Under the pieces are notes generated by a model that saw only the letters and a list, made by a program, of their open reading frames with translations, ran no database searches and was not told where the DNA came from. A stretch of DNA of 64,000 bases from Deuterostichococcus epilithicus (taxonomy: Eukaryota > Chlorophyta > Trebouxiophyceae > Prasiolales > Stichococcaceae): assembly GCA_033439295.1 (NCBI GenBank), contig JAVTLE010000014.1:3534001-3598000 (forward strand), read 5' to 3'. The translations under genes were made by a program, and so were the position numbers. This document shows, piece by piece, positions 9,608 to 20,600 of this stretch. Within the stretch, counting starts at the first letter, position 1, and every line of letters starts with the position of its first letter.

Positions 9608-12600
9608 ATGGAGCAATCCGTGAGAACGGACAACGGCGACTGGCAGCATCTCTTGGCATCGCCTATGTCTCGCACATGGCTGGGCGCGGACGGCGACAAC
9701 CATGCCCAGGTAAGTGAGAGCATGGATACGCAGGACTGACTTGCAATGACCATCACTTTACGCTCCTGCGCTCCTGCTTTCGTGTGTGCAATGTTCATCA
9801 TCTCGAGATCAGGCAGTGAAGGAGAACCTGCCGCCGGAGCCGCGGCAGCCGCTGCATGCGCGGGAGCCCAGCGCCGACAACCATCCGACGCCGCCACAGC
9901 AGCAGCAGCAGCAGCAGCAGCAGCATTATCATGCGGCGGCCGAGCCGCCAGCTACGCCGCAGCCGGCGCCCGCGCCGACCCCACGCAGTACCTTCAAGCA
10001 GCGTGTGCAGGCCAAAATGGCGGAGCTGGAGGCCAGCCTGCGGCGGGACGGCACCCTTGCACACACAGAGGCGGGGCGCGCCGGCTTGCGGCCCGCCACG
10101 CCGCCGACCGCACACGGCAGTGCCAGTGATGTCAGTTCCCTCAGCCCCGTCCGGCAGCGCCTGGCGTATGATGACGCCTTCCTGCCAGGTAGAAAAACCC
10201 TAGGTACAGGAAGTCTGCTCTGCGTGCCTTGCGTGCGCGCCACCTGCTGCACTCGTCGACGATGCTGGGGACCAAGACTTTGCCAGTGTTGCTGGGGAAT
10301 GCAGCATGCATATTCCACAGGCGTCAAGCTGGGCACACGGCTGGCTCACTCAGCGCCGTGGCATCTCGTGCACCTGCAGCCGGCCAGCCCAGCAGCCGCA
10401 GCAGCAGCTTCAACGACGCGTGCATGGACCCCGGCGGCCAGCTGGCGCAGACGCGGCAGGAGCTGGCGGGCGCGCGCGCAAAGCTGCTGGCCGCCCGTGC
10501 AGAGGCCCAGCGCCTGCAGGTGGGCCGTCTGGAAGGCGCCACTCTCAGCCTGAACCGCAGAGGGAAAGCCCAGGCTGCGCGTTCGCTCGAAGGTACCTGC
10601 CGACCGCGCGTGACCTCCTGGCACACGGCCCGGAGGTGGATGCGCTGCAAGGCTGTCGGCAGCAGCGCTTGCCTGTGGACTCGCGGTCCTCTTTGCATCG
10701 AATCATTTGCAGCGATCTGACCCGGCTGGATCGGCAGTCTCGGAGCATGACCAGCACATCATTTTCGACGCGTGTGCAGGTTGCGGTGGTGAAGGAACAC
10801 GAGGCGCGGCAGCTGGCGGAACGAGGCCTGGCCGAGGCGCACGCGGCGGCGGCACCGGCCAGCGCCGCTGCAGAGCTCGACATCCAGGTGCGTGCAGTGT
10901 ACCCGCTGCATGCAAACCTTGCATCTACATGCCGAGCTGTCGTGGACGTCTGTGCATTTGGATCTACAAGTGCAGCGCTGGGCGCTTCAAGCGCCGTCGC
11001 ATGGTCGTGTGGAGGCTCAACAGACCATCAAACCAGCATCTGTCAGCGTCTTCCACGCCGGCATTCACCAGCGTCAGCATTTTAGACACACAGGAGGCGG
11101 AGGACCTGCGGCGTCGGCTGGTGGCGTCGGAGGAGGCGGCGGAGGCGCGGCGGCGGGCGCTGCTCACAGAGAAGGCCAAGGCGCAGAATGCGCTGGGGCA
11201 GCTGGCTCTCACCCGCGAGAAGGTGCACTGCCGAGGCAATCTGGTTGGCTTCATTGCTCCGTGCCACTTGGCGGCAGGGCCTGGAAGCCACACCAGGCAG
11301 CACATGCTCGTGTGCGAGTTGGCCAATGCACATGCTGCATTTCACCTGACGGCTTGTGTTCAGGACGGCAACCATGCAACACGCAAGTATTGCGGTGCAC
11401 GTCATGCAGAGGCAGGATCGCTGCGGCGCCAATGCAAGCTGACCACTGTGATGCAGCTGCGGACTCGAGGCTGTGGCCTCACCAGGACTCAGAGTGCAAG
11501 TGTGCGTTGATGCAGGTGAAGCTGGCGCAGGGGCGGGCGGAGCAGCAGCGGGAGGTGGCGCAGGCCGCGCTGGCGCAGCTGGCCGAGCGCGCGGCGCAGT
11601 GCGACGAGCTTCAGGCGCAGCTGGATGCCCAGGCGCCGATGCCCGCCGGCTGCAGCGCGGACGGTGCGGGCAGCAGCCGCAGCTGGGGCGGCGGCGCGGG
11701 CGCGGACGCGGGGCGGACGCCGGCGGAGCTCGAGGCGGCGGAGGCCGAGCTGGGCGCGGCGCGGCAGGAGTGCGCCGGCCTGCGGGGCCAGGTGGCGCAC
11801 CTGCAGGAGCAGCTCGGCGCAGCGCAGCGGCACCTGCGCCAGCTGCGCCAGCAGCAGCAGCAGCAGTCACCGCAGCAGGTCGGCGGCGCCGCAGGGCCGC
11901 ATGGCGGCAGCGACGGCGCGGCGGCGGCCGCCGCAGCGGAGGCGGCGGCGGCGGCGCAGCGGCAGGAGCGGCGGGCGCGGGAACGGGCCGCGGAGGCGGA
12001 GAAGGAGGCCTCCCGGCTGCGCAAGGCGGCGCGGGGCGCGGAGGCGGCGCTGGCACAGGCGCAGGCCGCCGTGGCGCAGGAGCGGGCACGCGCCGACGAC
12101 GCCGAGCGCCAGCTCCTCACCCAGGTGCGTCCTTGTCCGGACATGCGGACAGGCTCGTGATGGCCCGCTTGTGGTTGTCAGGTCACTGTAGCGCAAAGGC
12201 GCCGAGCGCCAGCTCGTCAGCCATGTTCGTTCGCGAGCGAGCCTCTGCGTCCGCATGGTGTGTTGACCGCGATGATTCGCCGGCGCCGGGCGTCACACCC
12301 TCAGCCAGCCAGGCTCGTGGCCAAGCAAGATCGTCAGTCCATGGTCGTGCATGTGCATCCTGAAGACGTGCATCGTCGATGGGTCTTCAGGCGGAACAGG
12401 CGCTAGCATGGATTGATCTTGCTGGCGCTGCATTCTCCTCAGCATTGCACTGATCCATCTCGTGCATCGTCGCTGCCGCCAGCTTCAATGGCCGGCCCGT
12501 GCATCTGCAGTCAACTTGCAGCTGCTCAACCCTGAGGCCCGAAGGAAGATCAAGGCAGGAGACTCCATGCATGGTTCCGGTGTTTTGCCAGCTGCTTGGA

Positions 12601-13478
12601 ACGAAAAATTCGAAGGGATTGCAGTACGCCCAGGCAGTGGAGATGGAGGAGCTGCAGCAGGAAAATTAATCGTATCTCAAACTCTCGACTACTGGATGCT
12701 TGGAAAATTGCACGATGCGCACGCGCTGGAGTTGGACGATGGAGGTGGAGATGACTTGTGGACATGGACATTGACGAGCCTCGGCAGGCTGCGGCTTCGG
12801 CGGCGCGCATTACCGACCATCTTGCCGGCTGCTCGAAAAAGGGACCAAACCATGCGCAGGCGCTGGAGATGGACGAGCTGCAGCAGGAGGCGGCAACGGC
12901 GGTGCGCATCGCGGAGGAGGCCGCAGAGCTGCGTGCCGCGGAGGCTGCGGCGCAGCTGCGCCTGGCGGAGGCGGCCCGCGAGGCAGCGGCACTCCGGGCG
13001 CAGCTGGCTTCAGCGTCGGATCGCGCCACCTCCCGCGCCGGCAGCCTCGCGGACCACCAGCGAGAGCTCAAGCAGGTTGGCTTTTGGCCGTCGCGCTTTG
13101 CGCAAGGTAGTACTGCATGGTGACACCAGGGATGACGAGGTAACTCGAGCCAGTGCACACTCAAAGTCGTGTGGACAGTACTGCCTGCACCACCCCCTGA
13201 GGACTTGAAGTGAGGCCAAAGGATCTACATTCACGGCAAGCATGGCAGCAGGCTGGCTTGCTTCCACGCTGCGCGATGATCAACCAGCGTTCCGTGCGGT
13301 TGTGCAGGAGCAAGTGTCCAGGCAGCAGCTGCAGAGGGCTCTGGACCGACAGGAGCAGCGGGTGGCGCAGCTCACAAAGGCACTGGCGGAGCGCGACGCC
13401 CAGCTAGCCACGCTGCGGCGCGACGCGTCCAACCTCAGGCAGCAGAAGACCGCCGTCGAAAACTGGCTCGACGACTAG
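9608..13478 (+). CDS. Long coiled-coil protein of unknown function
   Basis: I do not recognise a family. Eight exons (9608-9709, 9813-10188, 10380-10519, 10780-10887, 11094-11222, 11516-12124, 12860-13075, 13308-13478) join in phase into about 616 residues. The N-terminal quarter is low-complexity, with nine glutamines from a CAG run followed by a Pro/Ala-rich stretch and a short helix (FKQRVQAKMAELEASLRR). From about residue 170 to the end it is almost unbroken heptad-rich coiled coil, very rich in Ala, Arg, Glu and Gln, with one Gly/Ser-rich break; it ends in LRQQKTAVENWLDD. Golgin-, centrosome- or cytoskeleton-type scaffolds have this look, but no signature decides. Intron 6 (12125-12859) contains decayed copies of flanking exon sequence, so exon 7 may begin upstream in some transcripts. 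Exon 6 is about 80% GC. Confidence 0.75.
9897..9923 (+). repeat. (CAG)9 microsatellite encoding polyglutamine
   Basis: Nine perfect CAG units in exon 2 of the coiled-coil gene, in frame, encode nine glutamines next to prolines. Likely length-variable between strains. Confidence 0.95.
12201..12230 (+). repeat. Decayed copy of exon 6 end of the coiled-coil gene
   Basis: These 30 bases match 12101-12130, the last bases of exon 6 plus its donor, at about 26 of 30 positions, offset by exactly 100 bases. The GT donor is changed here, so it looks like a non-functional tandem duplicate. Confidence 0.75.
12624..12664 (+). repeat. Decayed copy of exon 7 start of the coiled-coil gene
   Basis: The segment has an AG acceptor followed by codons for AVEMEELQQEN and then a stop codon. 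It closely resembles the acceptor and start of real exon 7 at 12851-12893 (ALEMDELQQEA). It is probably a dead tandem exon copy within intron 6. Confidence 0.7.
12758..12812 (+). repeat. Second partial copy of exon 7 sequence
   Basis: Translation in the exon 7 frame gives MDIDEPRQAAASAARIT, parallel to LEMDELQQEAATAVRIA in exon 7. The frame stays open into exon 7, so this copy could still be translated if an upstream acceptor were used. Confidence 0.6.
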
Positions 13479-13887
13479 AGGCTCAATCTGGTTTGCAGCT
13501 GACATTTAGCGCCCGACAAGGGTGTGGAGGGCCAGGGAATGGGGAATTGGGGGGCTTTGATGATGACGAAGACTGCAGAGACATTGCCAGATATAGTTAG
13601 TAAATATTTGAAAACGTTTTCGACAGGGCACCTTCTCGCATCTCGAAACCATGAAACAGATCAGACCAAGCCGCCAAGTACCTATTGTTTGTCAATGAAC
13701 AAGCATGGCATCAGCTGATCGCTGACTGCATGGAGACCCTGGTCAGCCTCAGCCATTGGGGTTTACATGCTGGAGCACTTCGGCCCCAATCTTCCCAGCT
13801 TAGCCACAGTTCCTTGCACCATTTCCAGCTCAGAAGCCGCTCTCTCCGCACTGAGAAAAGGCAGCGCATCCATCGACGCATGACTTT
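13479..13887. other. Convergent intergenic region
   Basis: About 400 bases between the stop codons of the coiled-coil gene (plus) and NOP10 (minus). It includes a locally AT-rich patch around 13585-13620. It should hold both 3' UTRs; no gene was seen. Confidence 0.6.
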
Positions 13888-14220
13888 TCAGAGCTCCGGC
13901 GGCGGCCGCTGGGTCGGCAGCAGCCCGAAGCGCTTCTTGAGGATGATGCGCTCACGCGAGAATTTGTCGTCCGGCGAGAACCGGGCTGGGTGGGCAGACT
14001 GTGTCGGCGTGCCGTCTGGCGCGGTTTTCTGCAAGCGAAGCAGATCCGAAACACTCGCACACCGGCCAGCTGAGCGCGAGACAGGAAGCGAGCCATCAGA
14101 CAACGTTGTGCAAGTCAGCGCGAGGACAGCCATGAAGTGCAGGGAAGGGTGACACAGGGGACGCACATCCAATGTGTAGACGCGCTTGCCGGCGGCATCG
14201 TGGTAGAACATCAGGTACAT
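13888..14220 (-). CDS. NOP10: H/ACA snoRNP subunit NOP10
   Basis: Two exons (14220-14167 and 14028-13888) encode exactly 64 residues, the usual NOP10 length. The first gives [18 protein letters not shown]. The second gives [20 protein letters not shown], then [20 protein letters not shown] and RPPPEL, all diagnostic of eukaryotic NOP10. NOP10 binds Cbf5/dyskerin in box H/ACA RNPs that pseudouridylate rRNA and snRNA in the nucleolus and Cajal bodies. The intron 14029-14166 is GT-AG and phase 0. The upstream in-frame sequence before the ATG is not conserved, so the start is well supported. It is convergent with the coiled-coil gene. Confidence 0.96.
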   Translation of the reverse strand: MYLMFYHDAAGKRVYTLDVRPLCHPSLHFMAVLALTCTTLSDGSLPVSRSAGRCASVSDLLRLQKTAPDGTPTQSAHPARFSPDDKFSRERIILKKRFGLLPTQRPPPEL

Positions 14221-15104
14221 CCTGTCACTCCTCTGTAGCCTGCGTGTCAAGGCGAGGCAATTATAACTAGAGCGGGTTTGAAGTGATCCGTGCAAGTTCG
14301 ACAGGCAATGCTTGTCGCCCCCTTACCGGATGTGTGCCGCGCTGTTGCAGCAAGCCCTCCCTAGTCAGCGCCTGTGTCGTGCCGCAGGTTCTGCGGAGGG
14401 TGCGAACCGACATTGGCATGCTGTAGCCTTGGTAAAATGAAGACGCCGTTGAACGTATTGCGCCAGGAGCGCCTCGGGCGGGCGTGCCGCCACCATGCCG
14501 CCAGAGCACCATGCTTGGTGGAACGACAGCCCAGCAAATGGGTGGCCGCTCAATTGACAGCAAGCAAAATGCAGATCTCAGCTGCTGCCACGATCTGCCA
14601 GTACCACAGGCGCTTCTGAGACTCACCTCGTCTGCGACTCACAGACGGCAGTCACGTGTGTCAACCTGCCGCTCAGATGTGCAAGGCTAGCGGGCACTTC
14701 CGAAGAGAGCTAGGCTCCCTTTTGTTTCCAAAACTTGCTGCTGCGCGCGCCGGCGAAGTGGCAAGTCGTGCTGTCGTGCAAGTCGCAGAGGCAAGTCGCC
14801 ATTGGAGGGACTCCGTGTTGCCGTGCCGGCACTAGAGAACCTGCCCCTTGTGGCTCGTTGTGGCTCGGTGCGACAACGACTGCTTCACTTTTGCGGCTCA
14901 ATCGTTGCACTTCTGAGGGCCGCGTGGCAGCAACAGCTGCTCTCCTCAGCAGGCAGATCTCTGCAAACACGGGCCGGTCTAAAGAGAAAGCGCAAACGCC
15001 ATGAGCAACTCCACCACCGACTGCCGCTTTCTGTGTCGTGCCAGAGCTTAAAACGTCTGAAAATCCACAGCCTGAAACCCTACAGCCTAATGCCCTACAG
15101 CCGG
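14221..15104. other. Intergenic, no gene seen
   Basis: About 880 bases between the NOP10 start and the anamorsin stop, both minus-strand genes. It should contain the anamorsin 3' UTR and the NOP10 promoter. Short open frames on both strands look random. A degenerate 13-base repeat (unit near CCTACAGCC) lies at about 15063-15100. Confidence 0.55.
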
Positions 15105-16653
15105 TCAGATGTCTGCGGCCAGAAAGCCGGTGGGCAGCTCGATCTTCTTTCCCGGCTGAAAGGACGGCAGACCGCGGTAGGGGCAGGAGGCGCAGCGGAA
15201 GGCGTCCCCAAGCTGGCAGCTGCCGCAGCCGCCGGCGGCGCCCGGATTCTCCAGCATGTCGAGTGTCAGCTTGGGTGGCGGCGCGCCCGCCGCCTCCTCC
15301 TCCGCTCGGCCGCAGGTGCAATTCTTACAGGCCTTGCGGCTGACGGCGCAGTTGTCCACTGCTGCAGGCAGTCCGGTCAAAACAAGCGTGAGCCAAAATC
15401 ATTGCATGCAACATGAGCAGACACCGTGTTTGCGATTCAACGCAGTCTCTGAAGATCAACAGCCCAAGCAGGTGCAGAGCATATGTGCAGGACAGTGCAG
15501 TGAGCGACCACACCACACGCCTTCACCCAAGCATACGTCTTCAGCTGCACGAAGGATATTCAGCCCGCCAAAGATGCGACAAGAGATCATACCTGGAGCG
15601 GCGGGCCGAACCAGATCCTCCTCGGTGAGCAGCTCCTCGTCGTCCAACAGCTCTGCGTCGTCCGCGTTGACGGCTGCCCACACGGCGGCGGGCGCCAACG
15701 ATACGGCCGCCTTGCCGCCCAGCTTCCGCTTGATGGACTGCTGCGCGCCCGCCTCCCACGCCGGCTTGCGGCCCTCGACCTAGTCATAAGCGATTGACAA
15801 GCTGAGCAATGCTGTGCAAGGAGCATAACAGTCCACTCCTCAGAAACTTTGCTGTGCAGGATCCTGACAGCAGCGGTACATGAGCAGCAAAACTCGTCGT
15901 AGCAGGGTAGCCGTAGCTGTGAGCCCTTGCAATTGCAGTCGGTTGGTGAGCTCACTGCTGCGGACTGGATGCCGTCGCGACCAGCCAGCGCTGGTGACAG
16001 CTGCAGGGGGTACGCCTGTGCGACAGCACCCTGCGTCAGGCCGCCCATCAAGGCCTGCTGCTGCAGCTTCTCCGGGCTGCTGACGTCCTGTATGGGCACA
16101 CGCAAGCACGCTCGGGATGAATTGCAGTCGCAGGAACGATCTCACTCCTGACTGCAGAAGCTGAGCTGCACACCTTGCACTGCAAGTGAACCATGCATGG
16201 CGCCTCAGGGCGCGACACATTGTCTTTCACGTGGTTCAATAAGCAGACAGAGCAGCAGCAACACCTGTGCTGGACTGCTGCTGACAGGCTCCTGCAGCGT
16301 CACCGTGGCGCCCGGCTTGGCGAGCGCCAGCAGTTGGCCCACCGCCTGCACGCTGTGCGCCTTTGCGGAGGCTGACACGGAAACCACCACGTCGAACGTC
16401 CCTGCTGCTGACTGCAGCGCTGATGTCTCCTGCGCAGGACCTTGTGAAACTCATACATCGAGATGGGCGACCTGCAAATCGACTCTCGAACCAAACTCTG
16501 GTGTGGAAGGCTTACCCACGACCAAGCAACGGCGCGTACCTTCAAAGAGGAAACAACTGTGATGTCACTCATGGATGCCTGATGCCGGCTGCACAGCTCG
16601 TCGAGCAGTGCGCCCTGGAAAATGGCGCTGTCGACTGCCAGAAGGACTTTCAT
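15105..16653 (-). CDS. DRE2: Anamorsin / DRE2 cytosolic Fe-S assembly protein
   Basis: Five exons (16653-16540, 16429-16286, 16087-15956, 15779-15593, 15361-15105) join in phase into 277 residues, the usual plant DRE2 size. The N-terminal part is a degenerate SAM-methyltransferase-like fold. An acidic linker ([16 protein letters not shown]) leads to the C-terminal Fe-S region. Motif A is Cys197-x6-Cys204-x2-Cys207-x-Cys209 ([13 protein letters not shown]). Motif B is Cys238-x2-Cys241-x7-Cys249-x2-Cys252 ([15 protein letters not shown]), followed by [16 protein letters not shown]. With the diflavin reductase TAH18, anamorsin passes electrons into the CIA machinery that matures cytosolic and nuclear Fe-S proteins. 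All ligands are present. It is head-to-head with SERRATE. Confidence 0.95.
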
Positions 16654-17636
16654 CTTGGCAGATATTTGACGGCGGGCTGCCAGGGGCGAAGAGTCGAAAC
16701 CAATGCCTGAGCGCTTCAAACGTAGCCGCAACACAAAACAACCGACAAGTGGCGCACTGGCGCTGCACAAGGTCCAAGGCTCCTCACAGCTCACACGACG
16801 ACAGGGACTATCAGAACCGCTTGTTGTTTCCCTGCTGGAAGTGTGCCGACCGAAGTGCCAGCGCGCCACAGCGGCACTTGCAGCGATCCCAGGCACGAGT
16901 GCACGTCACCGTACCTCTGCCGGTGCTCTGGTCGATCCTCTGCAGGTTCCCGTGTTGCACAGCTCGCAACCCGTCTCACGAGGTCTTGTCCCCTACAGGT
17001 GAGTGTTGGATGACAGTGGAAGATCCTTCTGCGCGGAGCTCGTGACAGCGACAGCTTGCTAGATTGCCTTGTTTGCACCCCTCAGCGTTGATGGAGGCAG
17101 CTCAGCGTGGGCAGGTCACAACCCTTGACGCCTTGACAACTTCTGAGACACTTATGTCGAGTCCAGCATGGTTGGCAGTACCGTCAGTAAGCCAAGCTTC
17201 TCGCCGTTAATATACCTGACGGGCAGCAATTGAGCCACAGCTATCAGTTCAAAGCTTGATATTGATGACCAGTCACAGCGGCAGGCAGACCAGCCGATAG
17301 CGTCCCACCGTGCAGCAGATCGACTTGCACAGTGCCTCACCGTGTCTCTCCATCAACTAGGTCAGCAGCCGCCATCGCCATCTAGATCCGCTGGTCCAGT
17401 CGCGTCGAGGTGGCTTGATTTTGCTTGGCCACCGTACTCACCTTTGAGAACTACGATCATGACGGGCATGGCCACCCGAAGTGTATCCAGCATGTCTCCG
17501 GGCAGCAGTTTTGGAAGGTCATGCCCTGATTGCAGCGTCACCAGTGCGCCAGCCATGTTGCCACCTTGCATTGTGACAGCCGGTGCTGAGGCAGCTTGCC
17601 GCTCCAGGAGAAGAGGCAGCCGCAGCCGTCGCAGCG
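16654..17636. other. Divergent intergenic region (anamorsin / SERRATE)
   Basis: About 980 bases between two divergent start codons, the longest head-to-head spacer in the window. It may include non-coding 5' exons of either gene. No coding sequence or named regulatory motif could be supported. Confidence 0.5.
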
Positions 17637-20600
17637 ATGCGAGGCGGGCCGCCAGACAGGCGGCGGGGCGGATCGCCGCTGCCACCGCCGCGCCGGGGCG
17701 ACGACAGACGCGGCGGGCCGGGGAGCTACCCACCGCCGCCGCCGCCGCGAGGGGGCCGCCGCGGGCGCAGCCCCTCGCCACCTATGGGCGGCTTCCGCCG
17801 GTCGCCGCCGCCAAAGCGCTTCCGCCGCGATGATGACTACGACCGCTTGTGCGCTTTGAGCTCTTGCTAGATCTGTGCCAGACTGTCTTGAAGGCGGTTC
17901 TGTCGGTCTTCTCCCCAAGACCTTGTTCCCGCATCACAAGCGGGTTCCTTGCAATGCCTCAGCTGAAGACGCTGTGCTGGTGCAGCGGACCACCGCCATT
18001 GCATGGCTACCGCGACGGCCCGCCGCCGCCCTATTACGACAGGCGGGGCCCGCCGCCGGGGCCGCCGCCGCCTGGCTACAGGGATCGGTTCGACGACCGC
18101 TACGGCCGGGACCCGTACGGCCCGCCCCCGGGGCCATATGGACCGGATCCGTACGGCCGGCGGGACTATCCGCCTTCACCGCCGCCGCCCAGGAGGTGTG
18201 CACATGCTTTGATGCCTCCTGCGAACAGGACATGGCGAGCTGCACACACTGCATACCACAGTGGATGTGACTCGATTGCATCTGCCAGGGTGACTTAGGG
18301 ATCATTGGGATGGCGGGAGGCGGCCTGATGGCTCGCTATCATCAACGGAGGCTGCCCTGCTCATGCTCAGGCACCAAACAGCCAGACACATGAAAGCTGC
18401 ACTCCAAGTCTCATACAGCTCAGTCCCGAGAAACCTCGTGCAGGCAAGGCCCGATGACTTACAAGGAATTGATGCGGGAGCTGCCGGACGAGATCACGCC
18501 GGAGGACGCGCAGAGGGAGTATCAGGCCTACCTCGCCGACTGGTGGGGTTCTGAGGTGCGGGTGGAAGCCATCGTTGGACCAAACCGCACAGCATTGTTA
18601 TGGATGTATGGGATACCTCTCTGCGCACTGGTTTGGCTGCGTGGCATGGGCACCTGCCTGTGCACCTCTGGCAATGTTTTTCCGATGTTCCCTGCCCATA
18701 TATCCCAGGCGCCTTCACCTTCTGTGTGGCTTGGAAACGCATCATACTGCCAGGCGTTGCGACTGAGCATCCGCCCGCCCATCACGCAGATCCGGGCGCA
18801 GTTCGAGGCATCAAAGAACGATGATGCAGTGCGGCGGCGATTTGACCCGCGTGAGCACCAGAAGGCCGTTGATGCCCGCAATGCCCTCGCGGTGTCCACT
18901 GCAGAGTCCTTCCTGAAGGTGCGCCGTGGCCGCTTGTCGGCGCAAACACGCCCGATGCTGCAAGTCTGGTTGCGCACGGCAGTTGCGCCTACTCTAGCGG
19001 TGCAGCAATAGGCGCCACCACAGGGCCTGGCGTCGATCGCTCAGATGCAAGCCTTCAAAGGCGCCTGCAGCCACGTTCAATGCTTCGTGTCTGCGATCGA
19101 GTGAGGCTGAGCTCAAGGCTGCATGTTTATTGGTGCAGGACTTCACGCTGGGGGACATCAACCCCGCGGCGCCGGATTTCAACCAGGGCAATGGCCCGAC
19201 ATCTGCGGAGCCTGAGGCCAAGGCCAACGGCGCGGCCGAGGAGCCGGCGGCCGCCTCGCCCTCTGCGGCTCAGGCACGTCACTGGCGCAGCGTGCTGCGC
19301 TCTGCCGCTGGGGCACTACGTGCCTCCGCCCCCCCGCTCTGTGCAAGCTGATGTGCCCCTTCCTGCGCGCCGGCATGCAGGCACAGCAGCTGTGTGCAGG
19401 CTGCGCTGTGCTCAGGCAAACTCATGCGAGCACAGCCAGGTCATTCCTTTTGACAATGCCAGCATGTTGAGACACCACCTCCTGCTGCAGTCTGATGGTG
19501 ATGTAAGGCGCTGGCTGTGTATTCCACAGGGCGGCTCCCCCACCGGCAGCGCACAGCCGGGCAGCGCGCGAAAGCAGCCTGGCAGCGCACGCTCGGCAAA
19601 GGCGGCTGCCGCCGCGGCCGCAGAGCCCAAAGTAGTGCCCGAAGTCACTTGGCAGCCGGCGCGCATCGCGTCGGACATGGCGCTCGCAAGGTGCCGTCTT
19701 TCGAGGCCCGGCTTGGCGATCTCATCGCTGAGGGCCGTGCCGTGCCGTCCCGCCCCGTCTGCCACATCACCTGCCTGGCGAAGCCCACGCAGAGCAGCTG
19801 CGCATCTGGCAAGCTGCTGACGTCTTGCGCCTGCTCCGCACAGGGAGCTGGCTGCGAAGCTGGACGCAGAGAAGGGCATCGCGGACAACGTGCTGCTGGC
19901 GTCGCCGGAGGCGAACGGCGCTGCGCCGTCCTCTGGCGGCAGCAGCCCGGCGGCGGGCGAGGCGGCGGCGGCGGCGGAGGCAGCGGCGAAAGAGGAGGGC
20001 GAGGAGGACTCGGCAGAGGAGCAGGTAGGAACCAGCCGTCGGCACTTTCGTAATGCAGGCTTTCATGAAATGGGCACACAACCAAGTTCGGAGGGTACCC
20101 GCCAAACAGGGTTGTTTTGAGGCCCGAGGCGCAGGTGCTGGGTGCTGCCCCATGTCCAGTGCACAGAAGCAGCCGTGTTGCTTCTCCCGCACCCCTGCGG
20201 CACCAGCCTTCACGTCTCTCTCAAACCTGGAGTGTCCCCACGCGCAGGCAGGCAAGCTGGACATGCTGCTGACCTATCTGTGGCGCGTGCACGGCGTCGA
20301 CTACTACGCCGGCGCGGAGGTGGCGGAGCCGGACGAGGAGCAGCGCGCCGGGCCTCGCCCCACGCTGCGCTGCCCGCGCCCCGAGGAGGGCGAGCAGCCC
20401 GCGGAAGGCGCCGAGAAGGAGCAGGTGGGTTGCAAAATCCTTCACCTGCAAACCGTGGCGTGGGCCCCTGCGCAGGTTTGCTTCTGCAGATTCAGCAGGA
20501 GGCAGTCTGCCCCAGGGCTGGAACAGCTGCGCCAGGCCTCGGGAGTCCGTTCGTTTAGCTGGCATGACGTGTTGGGGCTTTGGCTACAGCCCGAGCAAGC

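Noticed and set aside
11082-12089. 335-residue open frame on the minus strand
   Set aside because: It is a Pro/Arg/Ala-only shadow of the very GC-rich coiled-coil exon on the plus strand, with no recognisable motif.
10892-12160. 422-residue plus-strand open frame taken as one continuous exon
   Set aside because: It crosses clear introns. Only the exon 6 part (11516-12124) belongs to the coiled-coil protein in this frame; the rest is intron or the wrong frame.
14267-14626. 119-residue minus-strand open frame between NOP10 and anamorsin
   Set aside because: It shows no conserved motif, no good splice partners and random composition; treated as intergenic.
15063-15100. Telobox-like AAACCCTA and degenerate 13-base repeat as a promoter element
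   Set aside because: It sits just downstream of the anamorsin stop and over 800 bases from the nearest start codon, so a promoter role is not supported.
16005-16020. GC donor (CAG|GCGTAC) ending anamorsin exon 3 early
   Set aside because: A normal GTGAGC donor at 15955 in the same phase gives the expected length before [11 protein letters not shown], so no GC-AG intron is needed here.
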